Counted from the first letter of the stretch, positions 1-7,482 are shown. The stretch: 15,929 bases of DNA from DASUPK01 sp036276255 (GCA_036276255.1 DASUPK010000014.1:1-15929), one strand, 5' to 3'. Program-made: numbers and translations. Notes: generated by a model not told the origin, from the letters alone.

Positions 1-2
1 TG

Positions 3-767
3 GAGCCGCCGGTGAGCGTTTCGCTGAAGGAGGCGCTCGGCGCCCAGCGCGCGATCAGCTTCGACATCTCCAACGCCTGCGCGGGCATGATGACCGGCGT
101 CTTCATCCTCAACGACCTGATCCGACAGGGCCGGATCCGGCGCGGGATGGTCGTCAGCGGCGAGTACATCTCCGAGCTGGGGCGCAATGCCGCCCAGGAG
201 ATCCGCACCGTGATGGATGACCAGCTTGCCTCGCTGACCCTCGGCGACGCCGGTGCCGCCGCGATCCTCGAACGCGCGCCCGCAGGCGCTCCCGGGATCG
301 AGGTGGCCGGCTTCACGACGCTGTCCGAGCACAGCCGCCTGTGCGTGGCGTTCCCGGCCAAGATCGGCCCCGGAGTGACGATGCACACCAAGGCGCGGGA
401 GATCCATCAGGCGGCGACCGAGGACGCGGTCCCGATGCTGCGCGAGGTGCTCGATCAGGCCGGGCTCGAGTTCGACGAGATCGACTATCTGATCCCCCAC
501 CAGACCTCGGCGCGGGCAATCAAGAAGGCGATGGCCGAGTTCTCCGAGGGCCTCGGTTCAACGCCGAAGCATGTGGTGATCACGGTCGACGAGCTTGGCA
601 ACACGGCATCGACGACGCATTTCGTCGCTCTCAGCAAGTACCTGAGGGAGAGCCGCTTCGCCGAGGACGACAGGGTCCTGCTTCTCTCCCTCGCCTCGGG
701 CCTCGAGGTCGGAATCGTGATCTTCAAGGTCGATCAGCTCGTGGGACGCAATGGGCACGATCATTGA
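3..767 (+). CDS. Beta-ketoacyl-ACP synthase III family protein, 5' truncated by window edge
   Basis: This is the C-terminal three quarters of a KAS III (FabH-like, thiolase fold) condensing enzyme. The frame is open to the window edge, and the GTG at 12 is internal: counted from it the nucleophile in SNACAG is residue 23, whereas KAS III enzymes carry it near residue 110, so about 90 residues lie upstream. Counted from 12, the full catalytic triad is visible: Cys23, His163 (IPHQTS) and Asn197 (ELGNTAST). The family condenses an acyl-CoA or acyl-thioester with malonyl-ACP or a similar extender, or transfers acyl groups; the substrate cannot be read from sequence. Its last 17 bases overlap the next gene, a degenerate KAS III-like protein, suggesting coupled translation and a heteromeric complex. 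Dedicated FabH is less likely, because no other fatty acid synthesis gene is nearby. Confidence 0.9.
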   Translation, partial: EPPVSVSLKEALGAQRAISFDISNACAGMMTGVFILNDLIRQGRIRRGMVVSGEYISELGRNAAQEIRTVMDDQLASLTLGDAGAAAILERAPAGAPGIEVAGFTTLSEHSRLCVAFPAKIGPGVTMHTKAREIHQAATEDAVPMLREVLDQAGLEFDEIDYLIPHQTSARAIKKAMAEFSEGLGSTPKHVVITVDELGNTASTTHFVALSKYLRESRFAEDDRVLLLSLASGLEVGIVIFKVDQLVGRNGHDH

Positions 768-1641
768 AGCGACCGCGACGGCGACTGCCGACCGACCGCC
801 GGGCGCGCTGAAGCTCGCCGACGCCGCGGCCCGCTCGTGCCTGGAGCGCGCGAACCGGAGCGCCGACGAGGTGGACCTGCTGATCAACGCCGGCGTCTAC
901 GAGGACAAGAGCATCAGCGAGCCCGCGATCGCGTCCTTGATCCAGGAGGACATCGGCGCGAACCCGGAGCAGCAGAACGGCTTGGGTCAGGGCACCTTCT
1001 CGTTCGACGTCCGCAACGGGGCCTGTGGCCTCTTGACGGGCATTCACCTGGTTGACGGCATGCTCGCCTCGGGCACGGTCGAGGTCGGGATGGTGGTCGC
1101 CAGCGATATGGACCCGGAGCCGGGCGTCTCTGAAGGGTTCGTCTTTCCCGCGGTCGGCGGCGCGATCCTGTTGAGCGCGGACGACTCCCGCCCGGGCTTC
1201 TCCTCCTTCGAGTTCTCGACGTTCCCTGAGTTCGCCGACCTCTTCCAGAGCTATATGGACTGGCAGGAAGACGCCTCTGGTGGGGAGACACCGCACGGTC
1301 GGAACGTCCTCACCCTCGAGATCGCCGAGTCCTACGCGTCCCGCGCGGTCGAGTGTGCGGAATCGACCGTCCGGCAACTGTCGGCGGCCAACGGGTTCGA
1401 CCTCAACCAGCTCGACCTGCTCGTCGCCACGGCGTCGGTCGCCGGCTTCGCCGACGGGCTTGCGAAGCGACTCGGCGTCTCCCTCGACCGGGTCGCGTCA
1501 CCCTCGGACGAGCTCGCCGGCGCGCACACCGCCGCTTCGGCCGTGGCGCTCGAGTCCGTGCGACTCGAAGAAGGGCGCACGGCGCTGTTCGTCTCCGCAG
1601 GCGCGGGAATTACGGTGGTGGCGGCCCTCTACCGGGCATGA
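751..1641 (+). CDS. KAS III-like thiolase-fold protein with degenerate active site
   Basis: A 296-residue protein related to KAS III. Residues 81-96 (GTFSFDVRNGACGLLT) match the nucleophile region, with Cys92 kept. The other triad positions have changed: where the upstream protein has IPHQTS this one has VATASV (His to Thr227), and GNTAST is replaced by GAHTAAS (Asn to His259). The N-terminus also lacks the usual first 40 or so residues with the W..RTG region. It overlaps the canonical KAS III gene by 17 bases, so an obligate partner role is plausible, in the manner of PqsB with PqsC. It could also be an acyltransferase that uses only the Cys. The ATG at 751 is preceded by a GGGACG stretch, a modest ribosome site. 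The family call is firm; the non-elongating role is inference. Confidence 0.85.
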   Translation: MGTIIEATATATADRPPGALKLADAAARSCLERANRSADEVDLLINAGVYEDKSISEPAIASLIQEDIGANPEQQNGLGQGTFSFDVRNGACGLLTGIHLVDGMLASGTVEVGMVVASDMDPEPGVSEGFVFPAVGGAILLSADDSRPGFSSFEFSTFPEFADLFQSYMDWQEDASGGETPHGRNVLTLEIAESYASRAVECAESTVRQLSAANGFDLNQLDLLVATASVAGFADGLAKRLGVSLDRVASPSDELAGAHTAASAVALESVRLEEGRTALFVSAGAGITVVAALYRA

Positions 1642-1648
1642 TCCAAGC

Positions 1649-2266
1649 GTGAGCAGGCGCCGCGCTCGAGACCCCAACGCTGCCAGGCTGCAGGCGCTGC
1701 TCGGTCTCGACCGGACCAGCGAGCCCCGCATAGCGCCTGCCCGCCCCCGCGAGCTGCGACCGCTGGCCAGGGCTGTGGCCGAGATCACGGGCCGCGTCAC
1801 CGGCGGCGGCCCGCCGAACATCTTCACGACGCTTGGCCAACATCCGCGCCTCTTCCGCGCCTGGCTGCGCTACTCGGCGCGCCTGATGCCGTTCGGTCAG
1901 CTCCCGCGACGCGACACGGAGCTCGTGATTCTGCGGGTCGCGTGGCAGTGTCGCTCGGCCTACGAGTGGCGCCAGCACGTGCCGATCGCGCTGCGCGTGG
2001 GACTGACGCCGGACGAGGTCGCGGGCGTGGCCGACAGTTCTCCGGCAGGCGGCTTCACGGAGCGTCAGCTTGCGTTGCTGGCCGCGAGCGACGAGCTGCT
2101 CGCCCGGCGAGCTCTCTCGGATGCGACCTGGAGCGCGGTTCAGGCGAGTCTCAGCGACCGTGAGGCGATCGAACTGTGCATGCTGATCGGGCACTACCAG
2201 GGCCTGGCGTCCGCGATCGGCGGCCTCGGGATCCAGGTAGAGGAGCGCCCTGGGGAGCGGAGCTGA
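1649..2266 (+). CDS. Carboxymuconolactone decarboxylase (AhpD-like) family protein
   Basis: A 205-residue all-alpha protein of the CMD/AhpD superfamily. The signature is at residues 89-112 (DTELVILRVAWQC, then AYEW and H110), followed by the second helical part with the LCMLIGHY segment at 176-183. AhpD-type peroxidase activity uses a CxxC pair; here only Cys101 is present and the second position is Ala104, so a thiol-disulfide peroxidase role is unlikely. Members of this type are often uncharacterised decarboxylase-like or stress proteins. The frame is open far upstream, but the GTG at 1649 is chosen because it lies 7 bases after the stop of the KAS III-like gene and gives a normal family length. 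It has no strong Shine-Dalgarno, so it is probably translated by coupling as the third gene of this operon. It ends 21 bases from the convergent epimerase gene. Confidence 0.83.
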   Translation: MSRRRARDPNAARLQALLGLDRTSEPRIAPARPRELRPLARAVAEITGRVTGGGPPNIFTTLGQHPRLFRAWLRYSARLMPFGQLPRRDTELVILRVAWQCRSAYEWRQHVPIALRVGLTPDEVAGVADSSPAGGFTERQLALLAASDELLARRALSDATWSAVQASLSDREAIELCMLIGHYQGLASAIGGLGIQVEERPGERS

Positions 2267-2287
2267 TCCGGTCGCGGTTGGCCAATG

Positions 2288-3313
2288 CTAACTGTGCGCG
2301 GCGACCAGTTCGTGGAGCGTTTGACGGCCGTCGTAAGCGGGCCGCCACCCCAGCTGTTGTCGAGCGCGCGTGCAGTCCATCAGCATCGGGACGCGCAGCG
2401 CCTCGAGCCATCCTGCTTCAACCGCCAGCTGCGGGATGCGGCCGACGACGTTCGCGGTCACGTCGATCGCGCCCCTGGGAATCCGGAAGGCGTACCAGTC
2501 GAGCTCCTTGGCGACGTCGGACCATCGAACCTCGCCGGACCCCGCGAGGTTGTAGACGCCCGGCTGGCCCCGCCCCAGCACACCCGCCACCAAGGCCGCG
2601 GCGACATCGTCGTGGTGGACGAGCTGGAACGGCACGCCGTGGTCAGGCAGGACCGGCTTGACGGCGGGCAGCCTCCCGATCAGTCGGAGCGCGGCGACCG
2701 GAACCTTGTCCTCGAGGCGCAGATATGGGAGTTGGTCGAGCAGTGCGGGGGCCTCCGGCCCAGCAACGATGCAGGGTCGGAACACGTAGGCGTCGGTAGC
2801 CGCATCGGCGAGCGCCTCGTCCAGCACACGCTCGACCTCGGCCTTCTGGTGGGAGTACGCGTGTTGCTCGGTGCCGCGGGTCGGCATCTCCTCGGTGAGC
2901 GGCCCACTGTGGTCGTGGTAGCCATAGGCCGCGACCGACGAGGTGTAGACGAGCCTCGGAACGCCGGCGGCCACGGTTGCACCGAACACGTTGCGCGATC
3001 CCTCGATGTTGATGTCGTAGCTGCTTGCCGTCGCTTTCACCACGATGAAGGCGAGGTGTACGACGACATCGGCGTCCGCAACCAGGTCGTCGACAGCGGC
3101 CCGGTCCAGGATGTCCCCCTCGCGGTACTCGGTCTTTGTCCAGCCCAGTTCGCGCGGATCAAACGGCCGCCGCGCCATCGCCAGGACGCGCCCGACCTCG
3201 GGCGTGGCTTCCAGGGCACGGACGAACGGTTTTCCGATCTCGCCGGTCGGACCCGTGACAGCAATGGTGAGCTCGGATCCCGGTGTGATACCCGTGGACG
3301 ATGCCGCTCCCAT
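2288..3313 (-). CDS. NAD-dependent epimerase/dehydratase (extended SDR)
   Basis: A 341-residue extended short-chain dehydrogenase. The nucleotide-binding TGPTGEIG is at residues 20-27 (GxxGxxG), the VVHLAF strand at 84-89, TSS at 124-126, and the catalytic Tyr153-x-x-x-Lys157 lies in HAYSHQKAE. The C-terminal half (VPFQLVHHDDVAAALVAG, then GVYNLAGSG) is typical of sugar-nucleotide epimerase-like and 3-beta-HSD-like members. The substrate is not predictable. The ATG at 3313 gives a 19-residue N-terminal tail before the first strand and has no clear Shine-Dalgarno, so a shorter protein is possible. It lies 114 bases downstream of the PhaZ-like gene on the same strand and could be cotranscribed with it. 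The spacer holds a 10-bp palindrome (CGAGCGCTCG, 3337-3346) but no obvious terminator. Confidence 0.88.
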   Translation of the reverse strand: MGAASSTGITPGSELTIAVTGPTGEIGKPFVRALEATPEVGRVLAMARRPFDPRELGWTKTEYREGDILDRAAVDDLVADADVVVHLAFIVVKATASSYDINIEGSRNVFGATVAAGVPRLVYTSSVAAYGYHDHSGPLTEEMPTRGTEQHAYSHQKAEVERVLDEALADAATDAYVFRPCIVAGPEAPALLDQLPYLRLEDKVPVAALRLIGRLPAVKPVLPDHGVPFQLVHHDDVAAALVAGVLGRGQPGVYNLAGSGEVRWSDVAKELDWYAFRIPRGAIDVTANVVGRIPQLAVEAGWLEALRVPMLMDCTRARQQLGWRPAYDGRQTLHELVAAHS

Positions 3314-3427
3314 CGACTGTCAGCCTATTCGGGGAACGAGCGCTCGCGGGACCACGTGACAGCCAATGGGGCAAGCCTTCCCAGGGTCGTCTCCCCGGCC
3401 GCGGCAAGGTTCATGGGGTCGGCTCCG

Positions 3428-4267
3428 TCAGGCGGCGGCTCGCATCATGCCGCCCTCATCCTCGTCGAGGAAGGCGCGGATCGGGGGAGCGGCGTTCTCC
3501 GGCTCGTCGAGCAGGAAGAGGTGCCCGCCTTCCTTGACGACGTGCAGCCGGGCGTGAGGAAGTCGCCCCGCGAGCAGGCGCGCGTTGCGCAGCGGCACGG
3601 CGGGGTCCTGCTCGCCCGCCACGATCAGGCTCTGGTGCTGCACCCGGTGAAGCCAGGGCAAGCTGGACCAGCCGAGTGCCGCATAGAGCTGGTACGCGTA
3701 GCCGAGCGGGTCCGGTGACCGGCTCAGACGCGCCTCGGCCTGCTCGGCGAGGACGTCCGGCTCCCGGGCGGTGCGCCCGCCAGCGATGTGCGGAACGGTG
3801 AGCGCGAGCAGCCGGGGGTGGTAGTAGCGCGCCGGGGTGGCCAGCATCAGCGCGGCAAGCGGCCGCGGCGGACTCCCGCCGAGGCCGGGCCCGGTTGCGC
3901 ACAGCACGAGCCGGCGAACCCGATCCGGCGCCCGCCGTGCGAGCTCCTGCGCGAGCGCACCGCCGAACGAGTAGCCCAGCACGTCGACGCGCTCGAGCCC
4001 GAGCGCGTCCAGCAGATCCGCGACAACGCGAGCGAGACCTCGCATTCTCAGCGGGAGACGTGGTCGCTCTGAGAGCCCGGCACCGGGCGGATCGAAGGCG
4101 ATGAGCTCGCGGTCCTCCACGAACCTGACTAAGGGAGCCCACATCTCCAAATGCGCCCCGATGCCGGTGATGAGCAGCAACGGGCGTCCCGCCCCGCGGC
4201 GGCCGACGCGGAGGCGCAGGCCAGCCGCATCGACGTAGGTGGGATTCCACTCCGTCGCGCTAGTCAT
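3428..4267 (-). CDS. phaZ: PhaZ-type alpha/beta hydrolase (probable intracellular mcl-PHA depolymerase)
   Basis: A 279-residue alpha/beta hydrolase without signal peptide. It resembles Pseudomonas intracellular PhaZ along its length: LLITGIGAHLEMWAPLV (31-47), IAFDPPGAGLS (56-66), GYSFGGALAQELA (98-110), the LGYAYQLYAALGW lid region (188-200) and HLFLLDEPE near the end. The triad is Ser100, Asp221 and His249; as I recall, P. putida PhaZ uses Ser102, Asp221 and His248, so length and spacing agree closely. Such enzymes hydrolyse stored medium-chain polyester to free 3-hydroxy acids at the granule. The open frame extends to 4561, but the upstream part lacks family similarity, so the ATG at 4267 is taken. 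Its spacer to a Shine-Dalgarno is poor, and coupling to the leader ORF ending at 4264 may matter. A meta-cleavage-product hydrolase or generic esterase is the main alternative. Confidence 0.85.
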   Translation of the reverse strand: MTSATEWNPTYVDAAGLRLRVGRRGAGRPLLLITGIGAHLEMWAPLVRFVEDRELIAFDPPGAGLSERPRLPLRMRGLARVVADLLDALGLERVDVLGYSFGGALAQELARRAPDRVRRLVLCATGPGLGGSPPRPLAALMLATPARYYHPRLLALTVPHIAGGRTAREPDVLAEQAEARLSRSPDPLGYAYQLYAALGWSSLPWLHRVQHQSLIVAGEQDPAVPLRNARLLAGRLPHARLHVVKEGGHLFLLDEPENAAPPIRAFLDEDEGGMMRAAA

Positions 4268-4326
4268 GCACCCGGTGGCTCTCTCTGCGGTCGGGCCATG
4301 AGGGGGGTGCTGTCCTGCTCGGACAT
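4264..4326 (-). CDS. Possible 20-codon leader ORF overlapping phaZ
   Basis: Reading the minus strand, an ATG at 4326 is preceded by GGAG (4335-4338) with an 8-base spacer. It opens a 20-codon frame starting MSEQDSTPLM and ending at a TGA that overlaps the phaZ ATG as ATGA. The hydrolase's own start lacks a well-placed Shine-Dalgarno, so translation may reach it by termination-reinitiation from this leader. The peptide shows no known motif. An alternative is that it is chance and phaZ is translated directly from the purine stretch AGAGAGAG eleven bases upstream. Confidence 0.35.
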   Translation of the reverse strand: MSEQDSTPLMARPQREPPGA

Positions 4327-4437
4327 CGTGTCGTCTCCGGGGTAGGCGCTGGGGCGGACGCCGCGCCAACGTACAGCCTCCGGCGGAGCGCTCCGATGGG
4401 CCTGGAGTCCAAATCGAGACGCCCGTCTGTCGCCTCA

Positions 4438-4462
4438 GCACAATCCACCGGAGGTATTGTGC
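4438..4462. promoter_or_regulatory. Palindromic operator candidate between phaZ and acyl-CoA ligase
   Basis: A perfect inverted repeat, GCACAAT, 11 bases, ATTGTGC, sits in the 238-base spacer between the leftward phaZ leader and the rightward acyl-CoA ligase, about 100 bases before the ligase start. It is AT-richer than its surroundings. Size and symmetry fit a dimeric TetR- or GntR-type regulator. The loop holds GGAGG, but no ORF follows at a suitable distance. The rest of the spacer shows no convincing sigma-70 promoter. Confidence 0.5.
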
Positions 4463-4551
4463 CCGGCCCACCACCCGACCGGAACCTTTTGTCTGCGCGG
4501 CCCTGGATCGGCGGCCCGCCCGCGGGTAGGTTCCCCGCCAGTACCTCCGAC

Positions 4552-4558
4552 GAAGGAG
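4552..4558 (+). promoter_or_regulatory. Ribosome binding site of acyl-CoA ligase
   Basis: GAAGGAG six bases before the ATG at 4565. It decides the start of the ligase against upstream in-frame starts such as 4457. Confidence 0.85.
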
Positions 4559-4564
4559 CACACG

Positions 4565-6031
4565 ATGTCCGCACCCACCCCGATCATCCCCCTGGCCGAG
4601 CTACCAGACACGCGCGCGGCCACGGCGCCCGACGCGCCGTGCATCACCGACGACACGGTGCAGCTCGACAACGCGCAGTTCGCCGAGCGAGTCGCCCGCG
4701 CCGCCGCGGCGCTCGCTCGGCTTGGCGTGGGCGCGGGCGACGTCGTCGCGGTCGCCCTCCCGAACCGCATCGAGCTCGTGACCTCCCTGTTCGCGGCCTG
4801 GCGCCTGGGCGCGGCCGCCACCCCCGTCAACCCCGCCCTGACGCCGCCGGAGATGCAGTACCAGATCGACGACGCAGGGGCAAAGGTCGTGATCGGGGAC
4901 GGACTCGAGCTCGACGCCGCCGTCGTCGAGCTCGGCGAGCTCGCAGAGGAGTCGTCGCTGGAACCCGAGCCGGCCGCCGTCGACCCAGCCGCGCTCGCGC
5001 TGCTGATCTACACCAGCGGAACGACCGGCAAGCCCAAGGGCGTGATGCTCGACCACGCGAACATCGCCGCGATGTGCGAGATGGCCCGCGCCGGTCTCGG
5101 TATCACGGCCGCGGATCACGGCCTGCTGATCCTCCCGTTGTTTCACGTCAACGGCATCGTCATCGGCACCCTGACGCCGCTGCTGGCCGGCGGTCGCGTG
5201 ACCATCGCCGGGCGCTTCAGCCCGAAGACGTTCCTCGACCTCGTCGAGCAGATCCGGCCGACCTACTTCTCGGCGGTGCCGGCGATCTACGCGATGCTGA
5301 CCTCGATGCCGGAGGCTGAGACGGCCGACACGTCGTCGCTGCGGCTCGTGGTCTGCGGCGCGGCGCCGATGCCCGCGGAGCTGATCAGCCGCGTCGAGGG
5401 CACGCTCGGGGTCGTGCTCGTCGAGGGCTACGGGCTGTCCGAGGGCACGTGCGCCTCGACGCTCAACCCCTACGACGGCGTGCGCAAGCCCGGCACGGTC
5501 GGCCTCCCGCTCCCCGGCCAAGAGGTCCGGGTCGTCGACCAACTCGGGCAGCCGCTCCCTCAGGGCGAGCGGGGCGAGGTGGTGATCCGTGGCGCCAACA
5601 TCATGCGCGGCTACCTCAACCGGCCCGAGGACACCGCCAAGACGATCGTCGACGGCTGGCTTCACACCGGCGACGTCGGCATCTTCGATGAGGACGGGTA
5701 CCTGCGGATCGTCGACCGGATCAAGGACATGATCATCCGCGGCGGCGAGAACATCTACCCGAAGGAGATCGAGACGGCGCTCTATGGCCACGAGGGCGTG
5801 CTCGAGGTCGCCGTTGTAGGCCGGCCCGACGACGTGCTCGGCGAGGTCGTCGTCGCCTACGTCTCGCTGCGCACCGAGGCCAAGGTCACGGTCGAGGAGC
5901 TCCACGCGCTGTGCGCCGAGCGGCTGGCGAAGTACAAGCGCCCGGTGCTCATCGAGGTGATCGACGACCTCCCGAAGAACGCCGTCAGCAAGATCGACAA
6001 GCCCACACTGCGCGCCCTCGCGACGAGGTAG
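4565..6031 (+). CDS. AMP-forming acyl-CoA synthetase (fatty acid-CoA ligase, FadD-like)
   Basis: A 488-residue ANL-superfamily enzyme with all core motifs: the ATP/AMP loop YTSGTTGKPKG (149-159), PLFHVNG (191-197), YGLSE (289-293), GWLHTGD (364-370), DRIKDMIIRGGENIYPKE (384-401) and the C-terminal catalytic lysine in PKNAVSKIDK (probably Lys476, with Ser where Gly is more usual). It activates a carboxylic acid to acyl-AMP and then to the CoA thioester in the cytosol. A fatty or hydroxy-fatty acid is likely from context, but the acyl pocket cannot be read. It diverges from the PhaZ-like gene, so it could re-activate acids released from PHA. The start is set by GAAGGAG at 4552. GC-rich hairpins follow, then a regulator gene that may control it. 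Confidence 0.92.
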   Translation: MSAPTPIIPLAELPDTRAATAPDAPCITDDTVQLDNAQFAERVARAAAALARLGVGAGDVVAVALPNRIELVTSLFAAWRLGAAATPVNPALTPPEMQYQIDDAGAKVVIGDGLELDAAVVELGELAEESSLEPEPAAVDPAALALLIYTSGTTGKPKGVMLDHANIAAMCEMARAGLGITAADHGLLILPLFHVNGIVIGTLTPLLAGGRVTIAGRFSPKTFLDLVEQIRPTYFSAVPAIYAMLTSMPEAETADTSSLRLVVCGAAPMPAELISRVEGTLGVVLVEGYGLSEGTCASTLNPYDGVRKPGTVGLPLPGQEVRVVDQLGQPLPQGERGEVVIRGANIMRGYLNRPEDTAKTIVDGWLHTGDVGIFDEDGYLRIVDRIKDMIIRGGENIYPKEIETALYGHEGVLEVAVVGRPDDVLGEVVVAYVSLRTEAKVTVEELHALCAERLAKYKRPVLIEVIDDLPKNAVSKIDKPTLRALATR

Positions 6032-6059
6032 CGGCTCCACGGCGAAGGACCCAGATATG

Positions 6060-6080
6060 GCGGGCCGCCGGGCGGCCCGC
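6060..6080. terminator. GC-rich hairpin after acyl-CoA ligase
   Basis: A perfect inverted repeat of 10 bp around one central G (GCGGGCCGCC / GGCGGCCCGC), 28 bases after the ligase stop. In RNA it would form a very stable stem. There is no T-tract, so it is a GC-only terminator or attenuator candidate separating the ligase from the regulator gene. Confidence 0.5.
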
Positions 6081-6081
6081 T

Positions 6082-6100
6082 CCGCCGCTGTCGACGGCGG
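6082..6100. terminator. Second hairpin in ligase-regulator spacer
   Basis: CCGCCG and CGGCGG arms with a 7-base loop directly follow the larger hairpin. The tandem arrangement would strengthen termination or protect the upstream transcript 3' end. No T-tract is present. Confidence 0.35.
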
Positions 6101-6139
6101 CGATGGAATTGCGATCGACCGCCGGATAGTACGATCGTC

Positions 6140-7411
6140 ATGGAGATGACTGCGGTGGCCCAGCAGTCCGGGCTCACGTCAGCGGTACAGGAGCTCGCCG
6201 GAGAGCTGCTGCCGCGGGCACAGGACCTTGCGCGCGGGATGGCCGAGCACCTCTACGCGGCGATCCCCGAGCTCAGTGCGATCGAGGACGACGAGCTGCG
6301 GACGGAGCTGCTCCGCAGCACCGAGGCGAACATCACCCAAGTCTTGCGGCTGCTGAGGGACGGCGCGTCCACCAACGACGTCGTTGTCCCACATGAGGCG
6401 CTGGAGTTCCTCCGCGGCAACGTGCGCCGCGGCATCCCCCTGGCCGCGCTGTTGCGCTCCTATCGGCTTGGCCACGCGTGGCTATGGGAGCGTTGGTCGC
6501 AAGCGCTGCAGGACCGCGTCGAGGACTCGGGCGAGCTGGCCGCAGGACAGGACCAGAGCTCCGCCTTCATGTTCGCGTACGTCGACAAGGTCTCCGATGC
6601 TCTGGTCGAGGAGTTCGGGACCGAGCGGGAGCGCATGATGCGGAGCGCCAGCCAGCTGCGCACCGAGACCGCACGCGCGATCCTCGCAAGCGAGCCGCTC
6701 GACGAGGAGGTCGCTTCGCAGCGCCTCGGCTACGAGCTTCGGCGTAACCACGTCGCGTTGCGGATTGCGAGCGCGGGAAGCGAGGTCCGTGGCCTCGAGC
6801 GCGCCGTCGGCGAGGCCGCGGCTGCCCTTGGGAGCGGCGAGCCGCTGGTTGTCGCCTCCGGCGCCGCACGTTTCGACGTGTGGTCAGGCTCGTTCGACGT
6901 CCCTTCAACGGACGGGCTCCAGCGCTATGAACCCCCGCCAGGCGTGCTCGTCGCGTTCGGCAGGCCGGGCAAGGGGATCGGTGGGTTCCGCAGCTCGCAC
7001 ACGGAGGCGCTCCAAGCGGCGCGCATTGCGTCGCTCGCCGGAGGTGCGGCCGTGACGAACTACGTCGACGTCGAGCTGGTCTCGCTGCTCGCCGGCGACC
7101 TGACGCGGGCGCGCGCATTCGTCGGCGGCCAGCTCGGGGCCCTCGCATCCGCGGCCGAACCGGCCCAGCGCCTGCGTGACACCCTGCTGGCGTTCCTGTC
7201 CTTCGGCGGCAGTGCGACGAGGGCCGCCAAGGACCTTTACGTGCACCAGAACACGGTCGCCTACCGGGTAAAGCGCGCGGAGGAGCTGCTGGGTCGCAAG
7301 GTCAGCGACGGCCCAATCGAGCTGACCTGCGCGCTGAAGCTCGCCGCCGTCCTCGGTCCGGCTGTGCTCACGGACGAGGAGAGCGGCGTCGATCCCGGCG
7401 ATCAGGCGTAG
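6140..7411 (+). CDS. CdaR/PucR-family transcriptional regulator
   Basis: A 423-residue regulator. Residues 15-165 are a helical sensor-like region (including FLRGNVRRGIPLAALLRSYRLGHAWLW split across 90-116) resembling RsbR-type N-terminal domains seen in actinobacterial PucR proteins. A middle region of about 195-335 fits the GGDEF-like CdaR domain. Residues 345-386 (TLLAFLSFGGSATRAAKDL, then HQNTVAYRVKRAEELLG) are the characteristic C-terminal PucR helix-turn-helix. The family usually activates local catabolic operons in response to a metabolite. The ATG at 6140 has no good Shine-Dalgarno; the ATG at 6146 is an alternative, and leaderless translation is possible. It sits between the acyl-CoA ligase and the DUF3556 pair on the same strand, so either could be a target. 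The ligand is unknown. Confidence 0.88.
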   Translation: MEMTAVAQQSGLTSAVQELAGELLPRAQDLARGMAEHLYAAIPELSAIEDDELRTELLRSTEANITQVLRLLRDGASTNDVVVPHEALEFLRGNVRRGIPLAALLRSYRLGHAWLWERWSQALQDRVEDSGELAAGQDQSSAFMFAYVDKVSDALVEEFGTERERMMRSASQLRTETARAILASEPLDEEVASQRLGYELRRNHVALRIASAGSEVRGLERAVGEAAAALGSGEPLVVASGAARFDVWSGSFDVPSTDGLQRYEPPPGVLVAFGRPGKGIGGFRSSHTEALQAARIASLAGGAAVTNYVDVELVSLLAGDLTRARAFVGGQLGALASAAEPAQRLRDTLLAFLSFGGSATRAAKDLYVHQNTVAYRVKRAEELLGRKVSDGPIELTCALKLAAVLGPAVLTDEESGVDPGDQA

Positions 7412-7427
7412 AGCGCCTGGATCTCAG

Positions 7428-7482
7428 CTGTGTGAATCACGACCGGGCCGCGCTGGGCTGAAGGTACGGCTGCCTGTGTGAA
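7428..7482 (+). repeat. Pair of 9-bp direct repeats, CTGTGTGAA
   Basis: CTGTGTGAA occurs at 7428-7436 and 7474-7482, start to start 46 bases, in the 199-base spacer between the regulator and the DUF3556-like gene. Spaced direct repeats upstream of a gene next to a PucR-type regulator are plausible binding sites, but two 9-mers are also within chance. Confidence 0.3.

Noticed and set aside
2267..2306. Possible hairpin (GGTCGC/GCGACC) at the convergent CMD-epimerase junction
   Set aside because: Only 6 bp of stem with a 25-base loop that includes coding sequence; within chance at this GC.
2285..3718. 477-codon open frame on the plus strand opposite the epimerase and phaZ genes
   Set aside because: Its translation is low-complexity Arg/Gly/Val-rich without family motifs, while the minus-strand frames carry clear domains. 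Long antisense frames are expected at this GC content.
4601..6040. 479-codon frame antisense to the acyl-CoA ligase
   Set aside because: Asp/Arg/Val/His-rich shadow of a gene with intact ANL motifs; no start signal or domain.
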